The position numbers and the translations under genes were made by a program. The notes below the pieces were generated by a model, which ran no database searches, was not told where the DNA came from, and saw nothing but the letters and a program-made list of their open reading frames with translations. A stretch of DNA of 59,507 nucleotides from Rugosibacter sp. (GTDB taxonomy: Bacteria; Pseudomonadota; Gammaproteobacteria; Burkholderiales; Rhodocyclaceae), in the NCBI GenBank assembly GCA_030645365.1, contig JAUSMB010000065.1, positions 1-59,507 on the forward strand. The letters run 5' to 3'. This document shows, piece after piece, positions 1-8,348 of the stretch (position 1 is the first letter of the stretch; every line of letters begins with the position of its first letter).

Positions 1-1050
1 AACCAGAAAGTGCACCTGTGCATGTTTCACGGCTGGTGTTACAACCCCAAAGGCGAACTCATCAACGTCACCGACGAAGCCGAAGGCGGCTATCCACCAG
101 GCTTTGACCGCAAACATTTGGGCCTTCCCCCCGTCGCCAAATTGGAAAGCTACCGCGGCTTTATCTGGGTCAGCCTGAATGCAGACGTACCGCCTTTAAA
201 GGAATATCTCAACGGCTCGACAACCTTTATTGACCTGCTAGTCGATCAATCGCCGACGGGCGAACTGGAAGTATTGCCCGGTGAGACCACCTACATCTAC
301 CAGGGTAACTGGAAGCTGCAGGCCGAGAATGGCTTGGATGGGTATCACGTCAAAGCCACCCACGGCAACTACCTGATGACCGTCGGTCGGCGTGCTAAGG
401 GGCAATCCGCTAACGATACTAAAACTTTAGACATCGGCAAGTTCGACTCCAAAGGTGACACTGGGTTCTTCGCCTTTGACCAGGGCCATGCCGTACTCTA
501 TGCCGCGTATCCGAACTATCAGGACCGGCCGAACTTTGAATTCCGTGACGGCTATCTCGAAAAGCATGGTGCCGTCCGGACAACGTGGATGACCGAGCGG
601 ATGCGCAATCTCATGCTGCTACCCAACGTTTTCTTGATGGATCAGATGAGTACGCAGATCCGTGTTTTTCGGCCACTGTCAGTAGACCGTACCGAAGTTA
701 TTACCTACTGCGTCGCACCGAAAGGCGAAAGTGTAGAGGCGCGTGAGAAACGGCTGCGGCAGTATGAGGATTTTTTCAATGCTAGTGGCATGGCCACGCC
801 GGACGACCTCGCCGAGTTCCGCAACTGTCAGGTGGGCTTCCGGGCGAAGGCTGCACCTTTTAGCGACCTCTCGCGCGGCCAAATGCGGTGGGAGCGGAGT
901 GTCAATGCCCTCGGTCAGCAGATTGGCGTTGAGGCCCGGATGAGTAGCACCCAGGTCGCCGACGAAGGAATTTACGTCAGCATCCTCGAAGAATGGTCAC
1001 GGCGCATGCAAGAAATCGTACAAAAAGAACTGCAAAGGAGTGGAAAATGA
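1..1050 (+). CDS. Rieske ring-hydroxylating oxygenase alpha subunit, BenA/XylX-like (5' end outside window)
   Basis: Catalytic subunit of a benzoate/toluate-type 1,2-dioxygenase, adding O2 to an aromatic acid to give a cis-dihydrodiol. The frame is open from base 1, so the N-terminus and first Rieske Cys-His pair lie upstream. Seen here are the second Rieske pair (CMFHGW), the mononuclear-iron motif ENGLDGYHVKATH with bridging Asp and two His, and the C-terminal NASGMATPDDL and DLSRG blocks typical of BenA/AntA. It is the same subfamily as the alpha subunits at 48.1 and 57.3 kb. The stop overlaps the beta-subunit start (ATGA), so the two are translationally coupled. The family is certain; the substrate is not. 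Confidence 0.93.
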   Translation, partial: NQKVHLCMFHGWCYNPKGELINVTDEAEGGYPPGFDRKHLGLPPVAKLESYRGFIWVSLNADVPPLKEYLNGSTTFIDLLVDQSPTGELEVLPGETTYIYQGNWKLQAENGLDGYHVKATHGNYLMTVGRRAKGQSANDTKTLDIGKFDSKGDTGFFAFDQGHAVLYAAYPNYQDRPNFEFRDGYLEKHGAVRTTWMTERMRNLMLLPNVFLMDQMSTQIRVFRPLSVDRTEVITYCVAPKGESVEAREKRLRQYEDFFNASGMATPDDLAEFRNCQVGFRAKAAPFSDLSRGQMRWERSVNALGQQIGVEARMSSTQVADEGIYVSILEEWSRRMQEIVQKELQRSGK

Positions 1051-1571
1051 ATGCTGTTGGTAACGAACATCCGCATCACACAGTAACCATGGCGGCGTGG
1101 CACTCCGTGGTGCGCTTTTTAGGGCAAGAAGCCAAATCGCTAGACGACAAAGACTGGGATGCTTGGCTGGAATTGTATTCCCCTGATGTCGACTACTGGG
1201 TGCCCTCATGGGACAGTGACGGCACGCTGGTTACTGATCCAACGAAGCATGTTTCGTTGATCTACTATAAGAACCGTGGCGGGTTAGAGGATAGAGTTTT
1301 CCGTATTCGCACGGGACGTTCCGCCTCCAGCACACCATTGGCACGGACTAGCCACCAGTCTCAGTTGATTGATCTTAGCGAGCCAGGTGATGTCGTGCTG
1401 GCACGTACTAATTGGGTAGTGCATAGCGTTACCGATCATGAGGTACGTAGCTATTTCGGCACGGCGCATTACACCCTCAAGCCGCATAACGACAGCTGGC
1501 TGATCCATGCCAAGAAAACCATTGTCCTCAACGACCGCATCGATCAGGTTCTCGATGTGTTTCACATCTAA
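1047..1571 (+). CDS. Rieske oxygenase beta subunit, BenB-like
   Basis: Small structural subunit of the alpha3beta3 oxygenase (SnoaL/NTF2-like cone fold). The start ATG overlaps the alpha stop and is preceded by AAAGGAG at 1034-1040, which favours it over the in-frame upstream codon at 993. The protein of 174 residues matches the usual BenB length of about 160-180. Family blocks include DYWVPSWDSDG and GLEDRVFRIRTG, and the C-terminus NDRIDQVLDVFHI is close to that of the beta subunit at 49.65 kb (DVIPTVMDVWHI). It forms an operon with the alpha subunit and the PdxA-like gene. Confidence 0.92.
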   Translation: MNAVGNEHPHHTVTMAAWHSVVRFLGQEAKSLDDKDWDAWLELYSPDVDYWVPSWDSDGTLVTDPTKHVSLIYYKNRGGLEDRVFRIRTGRSASSTPLARTSHQSQLIDLSEPGDVVLARTNWVVHSVTDHEVRSYFGTAHYTLKPHNDSWLIHAKKTIVLNDRIDQVLDVFHI

Positions 1572-1584
1572 TTGGCGGTATTGA

Positions 1585-2589
1585 ATGACGACTTCTCAAC
1601 AAGAACGCCCCGCCGTTGGTATTGTTATTGGGGATCCCGCCGGTATTGGTCCTGAGGTTATTGCCAAGGCGTGGCTAGCGGGGCAGCTTCACGCGGCATG
1701 CCGCCCAGTTCTAATTGGCAGCGCGGCAGCCATGGAGCGCGCTCTGGGATTTATCGGGAAAACTGCCAAAATCAATGTGCTGACAAACCCTACGACGGTG
1801 CCTGCGGGCATCGCTGATCGGGTAGATACGCTAGATATTCTTGATACGGGCCGCATGAATGGTGAGGCACTGCCTTTGGGCGAAGATACTGCCGTGGGTG
1901 GGCGCGTTAGTGCAGAATGGCTTGACGAAGCGGATCAGTTGGCGCGTAGCGGACAGTTTGCGGCAACTGTTATGGGCCCCATTAGCACCGGCTCGATGAA
2001 GATGGCTGGCACGCTCGATAAGGTCATTAGCGTAACACCTGGTGAGAGCTATCTGCTTCTGGTTTCCGGGCCTTTGCGTGTGGCGCATTTGACCGATCAC
2101 ATGGCGCTACGGGATGTGTGTGACATCATTAGCCAGGATCTGGTGGCGTTAACCCTGCGCAAGTTGGATGCGGTCATGCGTGAATGGGGAATTCCCAAGC
2201 CGCGTATTGTCGTTGCCGGGTTAAATCCGCATGCCATGGGCCGTGAAGATAGTGAACAGATCGCTCCAGCCGTTGCCCAGGTACGCGCTGAAGGAATAGA
2301 TGCTACAGGGCCTATGAGCCCTGATACGGTATTTCGTCAGTGTATTGAAGGGCGTTTTGATATCGTGCTGGCCATGTATCACGACCAAGGTCATATCGCG
2401 ATCAAAACTTGGGGGTTTTCAGGTAACAGTGCCATCATTCTTGGCCCACCCTATACGCATCTGTCGGTTGCGCATGGTACGGCTTTTGACATCGTGGGGA
2501 AGAATATTGCTGATCACACGATGATGCAAAGTGCGATTATTACAGGGGCTTATTTGGCAGCGGGCCGAGGTTTTCCATCAGAGAAGTAG
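1585..2589 (+). CDS. PdxA-family NAD-dependent dehydrogenase, probable cis-dihydrodiol (decarboxylating) dehydrogenase
   Basis: PdxA proteins are metal-dependent NAD dehydrogenases that oxidise and decarboxylate 4-phosphohydroxythreonine. The TphB branch does the analogous step on terephthalate cis-dihydrodiol. The 334-residue protein shows GDPAGIGPEV near the N-terminus, GLNPHAMGRED, MSPDTVF, AMYHDQGHIAIK and a C-terminal SVAHGTAFDIVGK, so the metal-binding His residues appear intact. It lies 13 bp after the oxygenase beta gene. No BenD-type SDR is seen in this operon, so I infer that it rearomatises the dihydrodiol made by the oxygenase. A second housekeeping pdxA is the alternative, but the setting argues against it. 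Confidence 0.85.
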   Translation: MTTSQQERPAVGIVIGDPAGIGPEVIAKAWLAGQLHAACRPVLIGSAAAMERALGFIGKTAKINVLTNPTTVPAGIADRVDTLDILDTGRMNGEALPLGEDTAVGGRVSAEWLDEADQLARSGQFAATVMGPISTGSMKMAGTLDKVISVTPGESYLLLVSGPLRVAHLTDHMALRDVCDIISQDLVALTLRKLDAVMREWGIPKPRIVVAGLNPHAMGREDSEQIAPAVAQVRAEGIDATGPMSPDTVFRQCIEGRFDIVLAMYHDQGHIAIKTWGFSGNSAIILGPPYTHLSVAHGTAFDIVGKNIADHTMMQSAIITGAYLAAGRGFPSEK

Positions 2590-2699
2590 TCCCGAAGGTG
2601 GGAGGGGATAGCCAGCAATAGTTCGTATTTTTTAAATCGCGATGTTGTCTAGACTGCTGGTAAATGGCTAACTCTAGAGCAAAATAAAAGGTTGATGAA

Positions 2700-3773
2700 A
2701 TGCTAAGTTTTTTCAAGAGAAAGCCCAAGGGTCCGACGACGGTGTGCGTTCAGCCGTTGGGGGTGGAAGTTGAGGTCCCCCAGGGTCAGAGCATTCTGCA
2801 GGCAGTGTTGGAAGCAGGTTACGATTTTCCGCATAGCTGCAAAGTGGGAACCTGCATGTCGTGCCGCTGCCGTTTGATTTCAGGCAAGGTGAATGCGATT
2901 CGTGATTTTTCGTATGTGCTGAGTGGCGAAGAGTTACGTGCGGGTTATATCCTCGCTTGCCAAGCAAAAGTACCTGCGGGAACACAAGTCGTTGTCGAGA
3001 TGGAAATTGACGTCAATCGCCCACACCATGAAGTCGTGACGACTTCTGGTGTCATTGCCTCTCAACAAACCCTCACTCACGATATCGTTGAGTTAAAAAT
3101 TGATCTTGATCCTGCGGGCAGTGCGATTAATTATGCTGCGGGGCAGTATGCCAGCCTACGTCGAGCAGGATTAGATCGCGACCGCGAGTATTCTTTTGCC
3201 ACAGCACCAGTCGCTGGTGGCGCTCGGCAACTGACTTTTTTCATTCGTCATGTTCCGGGTGGGGCATTCACCGATTGGTTATTTGCTGAATCACGTGTTG
3301 GCCAGCCGTTGGAGGTTAGCGGCCCAGGGGGCGATTTCTGGTTGCGTCCTGACGATGCTCCGCTCGTGTTTATTGCCGGGGGGAGCGGCTTGGCACCGAT
3401 CCTTTCCATTCTTGAAGCGGCACTGCAAGAGGGCATTATGCGAGACGCACTGTTTTTGTTTGGCGCACGCGCGCAACGCGACCTTTATCAAATTGAGGCG
3501 ATTCGACAAATTGCCTCACAATGGAAAGGCAATTTCAAGTTTGTCCCTGTCTTATCTGATGAGCCAGCAGACAGTGATTGGCAAGGCGGTCGTGGGCTCG
3601 TGACCGAATACTTGGTACCTGCGCAAGTGCCAGAGTTAGGTGCGCGGCATGCTTACCTGTGCGGTCCGCCACGAATGATTGATGCCGCAATGACGCAGCT
3701 TTATGCTGCGGGGATTCCGGAAGCGCATATCCACTATGACAAATTTCTGGATGCGAGCAGCTTGCAAGCGTAA
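2700..3773 (+). CDS. Oxygenase electron-transfer reductase (2Fe-2S ferredoxin / FAD / NAD(P)H)
   Basis: Single-chain reductase that passes electrons from NAD(P)H through FAD and a plant-type 2Fe-2S cluster to an oxygenase. The N-terminal ferredoxin domain (about 1-95) carries Cys47, Cys52, Cys55 and Cys87 (PHSCKVGTCMSC). The FAD domain has the R-x-Y-S motif DREYSFA. The NAD domain has FIAGGSGLAPI and ends with YLCGPPRMIDA. Ferredoxin-first order matches BenC/XylZ and phenol hydroxylase reductases. It is the only oxygenase reductase in the window, so it is the natural partner of the upstream BenAB-like pair and may also serve the orphan oxygenases at 35-43 kb. Confidence 0.92.
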   Translation: MLSFFKRKPKGPTTVCVQPLGVEVEVPQGQSILQAVLEAGYDFPHSCKVGTCMSCRCRLISGKVNAIRDFSYVLSGEELRAGYILACQAKVPAGTQVVVEMEIDVNRPHHEVVTTSGVIASQQTLTHDIVELKIDLDPAGSAINYAAGQYASLRRAGLDRDREYSFATAPVAGGARQLTFFIRHVPGGAFTDWLFAESRVGQPLEVSGPGGDFWLRPDDAPLVFIAGGSGLAPILSILEAALQEGIMRDALFLFGARAQRDLYQIEAIRQIASQWKGNFKFVPVLSDEPADSDWQGGRGLVTEYLVPAQVPELGARHAYLCGPPRMIDAAMTQLYAAGIPEAHIHYDKFLDASSLQA

Positions 3774-3873
3774 AGCGGATTTATATAGGGAGTGACATTT
3801 TTGCGAACGTTGATGATGTTATCAGAACGCCAAACGCATTAATGATTATAAAAATTCTGTAACGTGAGGGTAT

Positions 3874-5601
3874 GTGATGAAAAATACTAAACATTTATTA
3901 CGTGCCACCTTGCTGGCAGCCGCTTTGTTGGGCAGCGTGGTGCTGGACACGCCATTATTTGCTGCAACTGCAGAGATTGATAATGCGATGCTGCGAAACG
4001 ATGCGAAATCGACCGAAGATGTGCTGACTTATGGCATGGGTTATGACCAGAAGCGGTATAGCCCACTGGCAAAAATCAACCGCAAAACAGTTAGCAAGCT
4101 GGTTCCGCTGTGGAATTTGAGCCTGGACCACTCAGCCAATGCTTCAGTACAACCCCTCGTTGTTAATGGCATGATGTATGTCACAACACATACAGCGACA
4201 GTCGCTATTGATGCGCTGACAGGTCGTCAGAAATGGAAGACTCCCGTAAGTTTGCCGCAGGATGTGTATGCGTCACTTTGCTGTGGTGCGCAGTCGCGTG
4301 GCGCGGCGGTGTATGGCGACAAATTGTTCCGCACCACGGTGGATGCGCGCGTCATGGCGCTGGATATCAAGACGGGCAAAGTGTTGTGGGAAACCAAACT
4401 GGCTGACTATAAAGAGGGTTATGCATTTGTATTAGCGCCACTGGTCGCTAATGGTGTGGTAATGGTGGGCAATTCGGGTGGCGAGTTTGGTACCCGTGGC
4501 TTTCTTGAAGGGCTGGATCCGCAAACCGGAAAGTCTCTTTGGCATGTCTGGACGGTTCCTGCGCCGAATGAAAAACATGGCGATACCTGGGCAGAAGGGA
4601 TTTATCTCAAAGGGGGCGCACCTACCTGGATCACTGGCAGCTACGATCCAGAGCTTGATCTAGTCTATTGGGGCACAGGTAACGGCGGGCCGTGGAATGC
4701 AAATGCTCGTGGTCTCGGCAAAGACAATCTTTACTCTTGCTCGGTGCTGGCGATACGGCCAAAAACAGGCGAGCTTGTTTGGCATTATCAATTCACTCCC
4801 AATGATGCCTACGACTATGACGGCGTCAATGAATTGGTGCAGTCAGAACTCAAGATTGATGGCCAGATGCGTAAAGTCATCATGCAGGCTAACCGTAATG
4901 GGTATTTTTATGTCATTGACCGTACCAATGGCCAGTTGCTACGTGCTAACCAGTTTGCCAAAAAATTAAATTGGGCAAACGGGATAGACATGAAAACGGG
5001 TCGCCCGATTGAGTCAGAAATGACTAAAAAAGTGAAAGCGTCCTTGGAATCCGAGGAGTTTCATGAAGTCTGGCCCGGCGCTTTTGGCGCCAAAAATTGG
5101 GCACCGATGGCGTTTGATCCGAAGCGTAGTCTGGCTTATGTCAACACCGTCAATATGGGCATGCGTTTTAAAACGACGAAGCCCGAGTACCGGCGTGGTA
5201 CATGGTATCTGGGCATTGAGATGGGGGGCTTTCCTGCACCTGAAGATGGCAAGCGCGGTGCGTTACGCGCACTGGATCCGCTGACCGGAAAACCTAAGTG
5301 GTCGATTGAACTGGATACGCCGTATCTCAGTGGCGTCTTGGCAACGGCGGGCGACCTTGTTTTTGTTGGCGCGATGACAGGTGAATTCCTCGCACTGGAT
5401 AGTGATACCGGCAAGAAGCACTGGAGTTTTCAGACCGGATCGGGCATCACCAGCTTACCGATTACCTGGGAGCGCAATGGCGAGCAATACATTACGGTGG
5501 TCAGCGGCGCGGCTAATTTGTATCAAGCAATTTCAGCTGATCCTAACCTGACGAATGTGCCGCCTGGCTCATCGGTTTGGACTTTCAAGTTGAGTAAGTG
5601 A
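3874..5601 (+). CDS. Periplasmic PQQ-dependent alcohol dehydrogenase, predicted lanthanide type
   Basis: Quinoprotein of the XoxF/ExaA beta-propeller family that oxidises alcohols in the periplasm and reduces a cytochrome c. An N-terminal signal peptide of about 30 residues ends in LFA. Visible landmarks are the vicinal disulfide Cys136-Cys137, a metal-ligand Glu in GGEFG (about 204), and WHYQFTPNDAYDYDG, with catalytic Asp314 followed two residues later by Asp316. The second Asp is the mark of lanthanide-using members; calcium enzymes lack it. There is no C-terminal haem domain, and the cytochrome is encoded by the next gene, which overlaps by 1 bp. The true substrate is unknown. Confidence 0.92.
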   Translation: MMKNTKHLLRATLLAAALLGSVVLDTPLFAATAEIDNAMLRNDAKSTEDVLTYGMGYDQKRYSPLAKINRKTVSKLVPLWNLSLDHSANASVQPLVVNGMMYVTTHTATVAIDALTGRQKWKTPVSLPQDVYASLCCGAQSRGAAVYGDKLFRTTVDARVMALDIKTGKVLWETKLADYKEGYAFVLAPLVANGVVMVGNSGGEFGTRGFLEGLDPQTGKSLWHVWTVPAPNEKHGDTWAEGIYLKGGAPTWITGSYDPELDLVYWGTGNGGPWNANARGLGKDNLYSCSVLAIRPKTGELVWHYQFTPNDAYDYDGVNELVQSELKIDGQMRKVIMQANRNGYFYVIDRTNGQLLRANQFAKKLNWANGIDMKTGRPIESEMTKKVKASLESEEFHEVWPGAFGAKNWAPMAFDPKRSLAYVNTVNMGMRFKTTKPEYRRGTWYLGIEMGGFPAPEDGKRGALRALDPLTGKPKWSIELDTPYLSGVLATAGDLVFVGAMTGEFLALDSDTGKKHWSFQTGSGITSLPITWERNGEQYITVVSGAANLYQAISADPNLTNVPPGSSVWTFKLSK

Positions 5602-6080
5602 TGCTAAATATTATTTTTCATTGCAAGAATGCCTTGCGTGGTTTTTCGCTGAGCGCACTCTTGTTAGCTGGTGGCGGTGTGCATGCGGTGACCCCGGGTT
5701 TAACTCAGGCTAAGGATGGGGTTGCCGAAGTTGCAACTGAGGTCGTGACTCCATCTGCTACTACAGCACAGCAAACTTCGAACCAGCAGTCAGCTGCAGC
5801 TACGCCGATTGCAGAAGCGATCACAGCACCTACTTCGGCAGCGACTCCAGATGTAATAAAGCAGGCCAAGCGAGTGTATGCCAGTGCTTGTGCGCGGTGT
5901 CACGGGGTAAATCTGGTTAATACCGGCGCCTCGACATTTGATTTGCGCACATTTCCGCCGGATCAAAAGTCACGGTTTGTTCAGTCAGTTTTACATGGCA
6001 AGGGCGCAATGCCCGCATGGCAAGGCAGTGTGACGCCGGAAGAAGTTGAGGCTTTATGGGCTTACATTAGTGCGCGTTAG
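5601..6080 (+). CDS. Periplasmic c-type cytochrome, electron acceptor of the PQQ dehydrogenase
   Basis: Single-haem cytochrome c. It has an N-terminal signal segment, an Ala/Thr/Gln-rich linker (about 35-85), the haem motif CARCH at 97-101, and a likely axial Met137 (GAMPAW). The protein is 159 residues. The ATG overlaps the dehydrogenase stop (TGATG), so the two are coupled and the cytochrome most likely takes electrons from it. The low-complexity linker suggests a flexible tether between membrane and haem domain. A rho-independent terminator follows within 30 bp, closing the operon. Confidence 0.9.
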   Translation: MLNIIFHCKNALRGFSLSALLLAGGGVHAVTPGLTQAKDGVAEVATEVVTPSATTAQQTSNQQSAAATPIAEAITAPTSAATPDVIKQAKRVYASACARCHGVNLVNTGASTFDLRTFPPDQKSRFVQSVLHGKGAMPAWQGSVTPEEVEALWAYISAR

Positions 6081-6105
6081 AAACGCTGAGCCATCAGAGA
6101 TCAAG

Positions 6106-6143
6106 AAGAGGCATGGGCTGGTTAGCTGATGCCTCTTTTTTTA
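6106..6143 (+). terminator. Rho-independent terminator after the PQQ dehydrogenase operon
   Basis: Inverted repeat AGAGGCAT/ATGCCTCT separated by 14 bases and followed directly by a run of T. It lies 26 bp after the cytochrome stop. Confidence 0.85.
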
Positions 6144-6193
6144 TCCTGTAATTCATTTCGATAACCATTTAAATTTTCCCCTATGAAAGCTAA

Positions 6194-6215
6194 AAAAATC
6201 GGTGCTGGTGAAGCG
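6194..6215 (-). repeat. 22-bp dispersed repeat, degenerate copy (18/22)
   Basis: It lies in the otherwise featureless gap between the PQQ operon terminator and the AEC permease gene (6144-6354). Four positions differ from the consensus, so membership is uncertain. Confidence 0.35.
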
Positions 6216-6354
6216 CCGGCGCTGCAAGGCGGTCAAGCAAGAAGCGCTCTGATGAAGCCCCTCTGCAGCAGGGCGGTTGGGAAAAGCATGCGCTCCTCGC
6301 CGCTACGGATCCTCGCTGTAGCGGATGGTGATACGGTGCCCAACGTGGTTTGTC

Positions 6355-7311
6355 ATGTTGCCTGACCTGCTCCTCTCGCTTGAGCGTGGCATTGCACCGC
6401 TGATCGCCCTTATTGCGCTTGGATTTGTCTGGCGTATAAAAACACCGGCTGGTTTAAATGTTGTTGATACACGACGTACCATCAATGCGCTAGTGCTCTA
6501 TCTTTTTTATCCGGGGATTGCTTACGACGTGATCAGCCGGGTCAAATTTGGGCCGGAGGTTTTTTTGGTTCCCGCATCGATCTGGTTCGGTTTGCTTGCA
6601 GCCATGGGGCTGGGCTGGCTGGTTTTTGCCCGGCCGCGTACTGCGTGGGGAATATCTGCTCCTGCGGTAGGCGCTTTACTCATTGGCTGCTCTTTCGGGA
6701 ATATTCTCTCGATGGGTATCGCTGTGCTGCAATCGCTATTTGGGCCAGAAGCGGCGCGCTATCCAATCTATGCCGATGTTATCGGCATATCGGTTCTGTA
6801 CTGGACTCTCGGCGCTGGCGTGGCGGCCGTTATGGGGACAAAAGAAAAGTCATTTCGGCTGGGCCCATTTGCCATGACCCTATTCAAAATGCCGCCTGTC
6901 TGGGCATTTTTTGCCGGGTTGACCGTTAATCTATTGGACATCCCCATGCCGCAATGGGTGAGTACCACAGCGCATCTACTGGGGCAGGCCGTTGTTCCTT
7001 CCATGCTGCTGACTGTCGGCATGTCTATATCACTCGAAACCGTCAAACGCTCGCCGCGCATGATCCTTGCCGCGAGTGCCATCAAGCTCATTGTGATGCC
7101 GGCCTTGGTTGCGGCTGTTGTGCTACCGATATTTGGCATGACTGAGGTGGCTCAAGTCATGATCTTGCTGGCCGGCATGCCGACGATGATGGCCACTGTG
7201 CTGTTGTCTGAACGATTCGGTCTGGATACAGAAATACTCGCTGCGGTGATGGTGGTCTCTACCCTGGGTTTTTTCTTTACCTTGCCGCTGATGGTAACTT
7301 TGTTACTGTAA
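6355..7311 (+). CDS. AEC (auxin efflux carrier) family permease
   Basis: Inner-membrane secondary transporter with about ten hydrophobic segments and the family's internal symmetry (SERGIAPLIALIALGF near the start, LLAGMPTMMATVLLSERFG near the end). The family exports or takes up organic anions such as malonate and malate. I start at the ATG that gives MLPDLLLSLERG; an in-frame ATG 30 bp upstream is possible, and neither has a good ribosome site. It converges with the beta-propeller gene, leaving only 11 bp between stops. The substrate cannot be read from sequence. Confidence 0.82.
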   Translation: MLPDLLLSLERGIAPLIALIALGFVWRIKTPAGLNVVDTRRTINALVLYLFYPGIAYDVISRVKFGPEVFLVPASIWFGLLAAMGLGWLVFARPRTAWGISAPAVGALLIGCSFGNILSMGIAVLQSLFGPEAARYPIYADVIGISVLYWTLGAGVAAVMGTKEKSFRLGPFAMTLFKMPPVWAFFAGLTVNLLDIPMPQWVSTTAHLLGQAVVPSMLLTVGMSISLETVKRSPRMILAASAIKLIVMPALVAAVVLPIFGMTEVAQVMILLAGMPTMMATVLLSERFGLDTEILAAVMVVSTLGFFFTLPLMVTLLL

Positions 7312-7322
7312 AAATTCCGGTA

Positions 7323-8276
7323 TCAGTGAATAACGGCACCCCAAGGTGCTTCACCTACCGGTATTGTCACAATGCTTTGATGGGTTTCCGCATGGATGAC
7401 AGAGACGCTGTTAGAGCGGCCATTCGCCACATAAACCTGGCTTCCATCTGGTGTGACGGCTAATCCCCAAGGGCGATTGCCGACCGGGATCGTGGCGGTA
7501 ATTTGCTGGCTAGCTACATCAATCACAGAAACCGACGCGTCACGACCATTGGAAATAAATACCTGTTTGCCATTCGGCGCAGCGGCCACGCCATTGGCAA
7601 AATTTCCGGCTTTGATTGTTTTAACTACCGTTTGCGTTGCCATGTCGATGACATACACCACGCCAGGTAGCTCACAAGCGACATAGGCTTGGCTGCCGTT
7701 GGGCAGAAAGCCGATACCGCGCGGTCGAGCGCCGACAGTGATGGATTTGATTTGTTGACGAGCGGCTACATCGATCACATCAACACTATCTGTTTCTTCG
7801 GCGCTCACCAATAACCAACGTCCATCAGGGCTGAATTCCGCGTGTTCCGGGTTTTTGCCAGCGGTCTTGATTGAAAAATCGAGGCGCTGTGCGGCCGTAT
7901 CAATAAACGCCACGCGGTTGGTTAATTCAATGGCCGCGACTACCCAGCGCCCATCCGGCGAAATGCTCACGCCTTCTGGGGATTCCCCCAAGGGAATACG
8001 CATGGCAATTTTTTGGCTGGCTAGATCAATCACCATTAGCCCATTGGCATTGCGGTCGCTGACATACAGCAACTTGCCATCGAGAGAAACCACAATGCCG
8101 CGCGGTGCACCGCCGGTGGTGATCGTATCGATAACTTTCTGTGTCGCCGTATCTATAATTGAAATGGTGCCGGATTTTTCATTCGGAATATAAGCGAATG
8201 GGGCAGCATGCACTGGCGTAATGAACAGCCCAGCGATGATCAGTAGAAGGGTATAGGGCAAGGCGGTAATTTTCAT
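7323..8276 (-). CDS. Secreted YVTN-repeat beta-propeller protein
   Basis: Signal peptide (MKITALPYTLLLIIAGLFI..VHA) followed by about seven repeats of some 42 residues with the pattern VSPDGKxLYVSDRNxN..VIDxAxxxxxxxIPVG, which makes a complete seven-bladed propeller. I start at 8276 because the signal peptide begins there; a longer reading frame upstream has no signal. The protein resembles the beta-propellers that accompany PQQ-dependent dehydrogenases, and a PQQ dehydrogenase is encoded 2 kb away. It is divergent from a TonB receptor, so the two probably share a control region at 8277-8348. It may act in periplasmic binding or assembly; this is inference. Confidence 0.85.
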   Translation of the reverse strand: MKITALPYTLLLIIAGLFITPVHAAPFAYIPNEKSGTISIIDTATQKVIDTITTGGAPRGIVVSLDGKLLYVSDRNANGLMVIDLASQKIAMRIPLGESPEGVSISPDGRWVVAAIELTNRVAFIDTAAQRLDFSIKTAGKNPEHAEFSPDGRWLLVSAEETDSVDVIDVAARQQIKSITVGARPRGIGFLPNGSQAYVACELPGVVYVIDMATQTVVKTIKAGNFANGVAAAPNGKQVFISNGRDASVSVIDVASQQITATIPVGNRPWGLAVTPDGSQVYVANGRSNSVSVIHAETHQSIVTIPVGEAPWGAVIH

Positions 8277-8348
8277 GGCGTGACGTTGAGTGTGGCGGCA
8301 AAAAGATAGTGGCGAAGAGTCGTAATACGCAACATTGCATCCTATCAT

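Noticed and set aside
6183-6365. 60-codon open frame in the gap before the AEC permease.
   Set aside because: No ribosome site or recognisable protein; it overlaps the permease start in another frame and includes the degenerate repeat copy.
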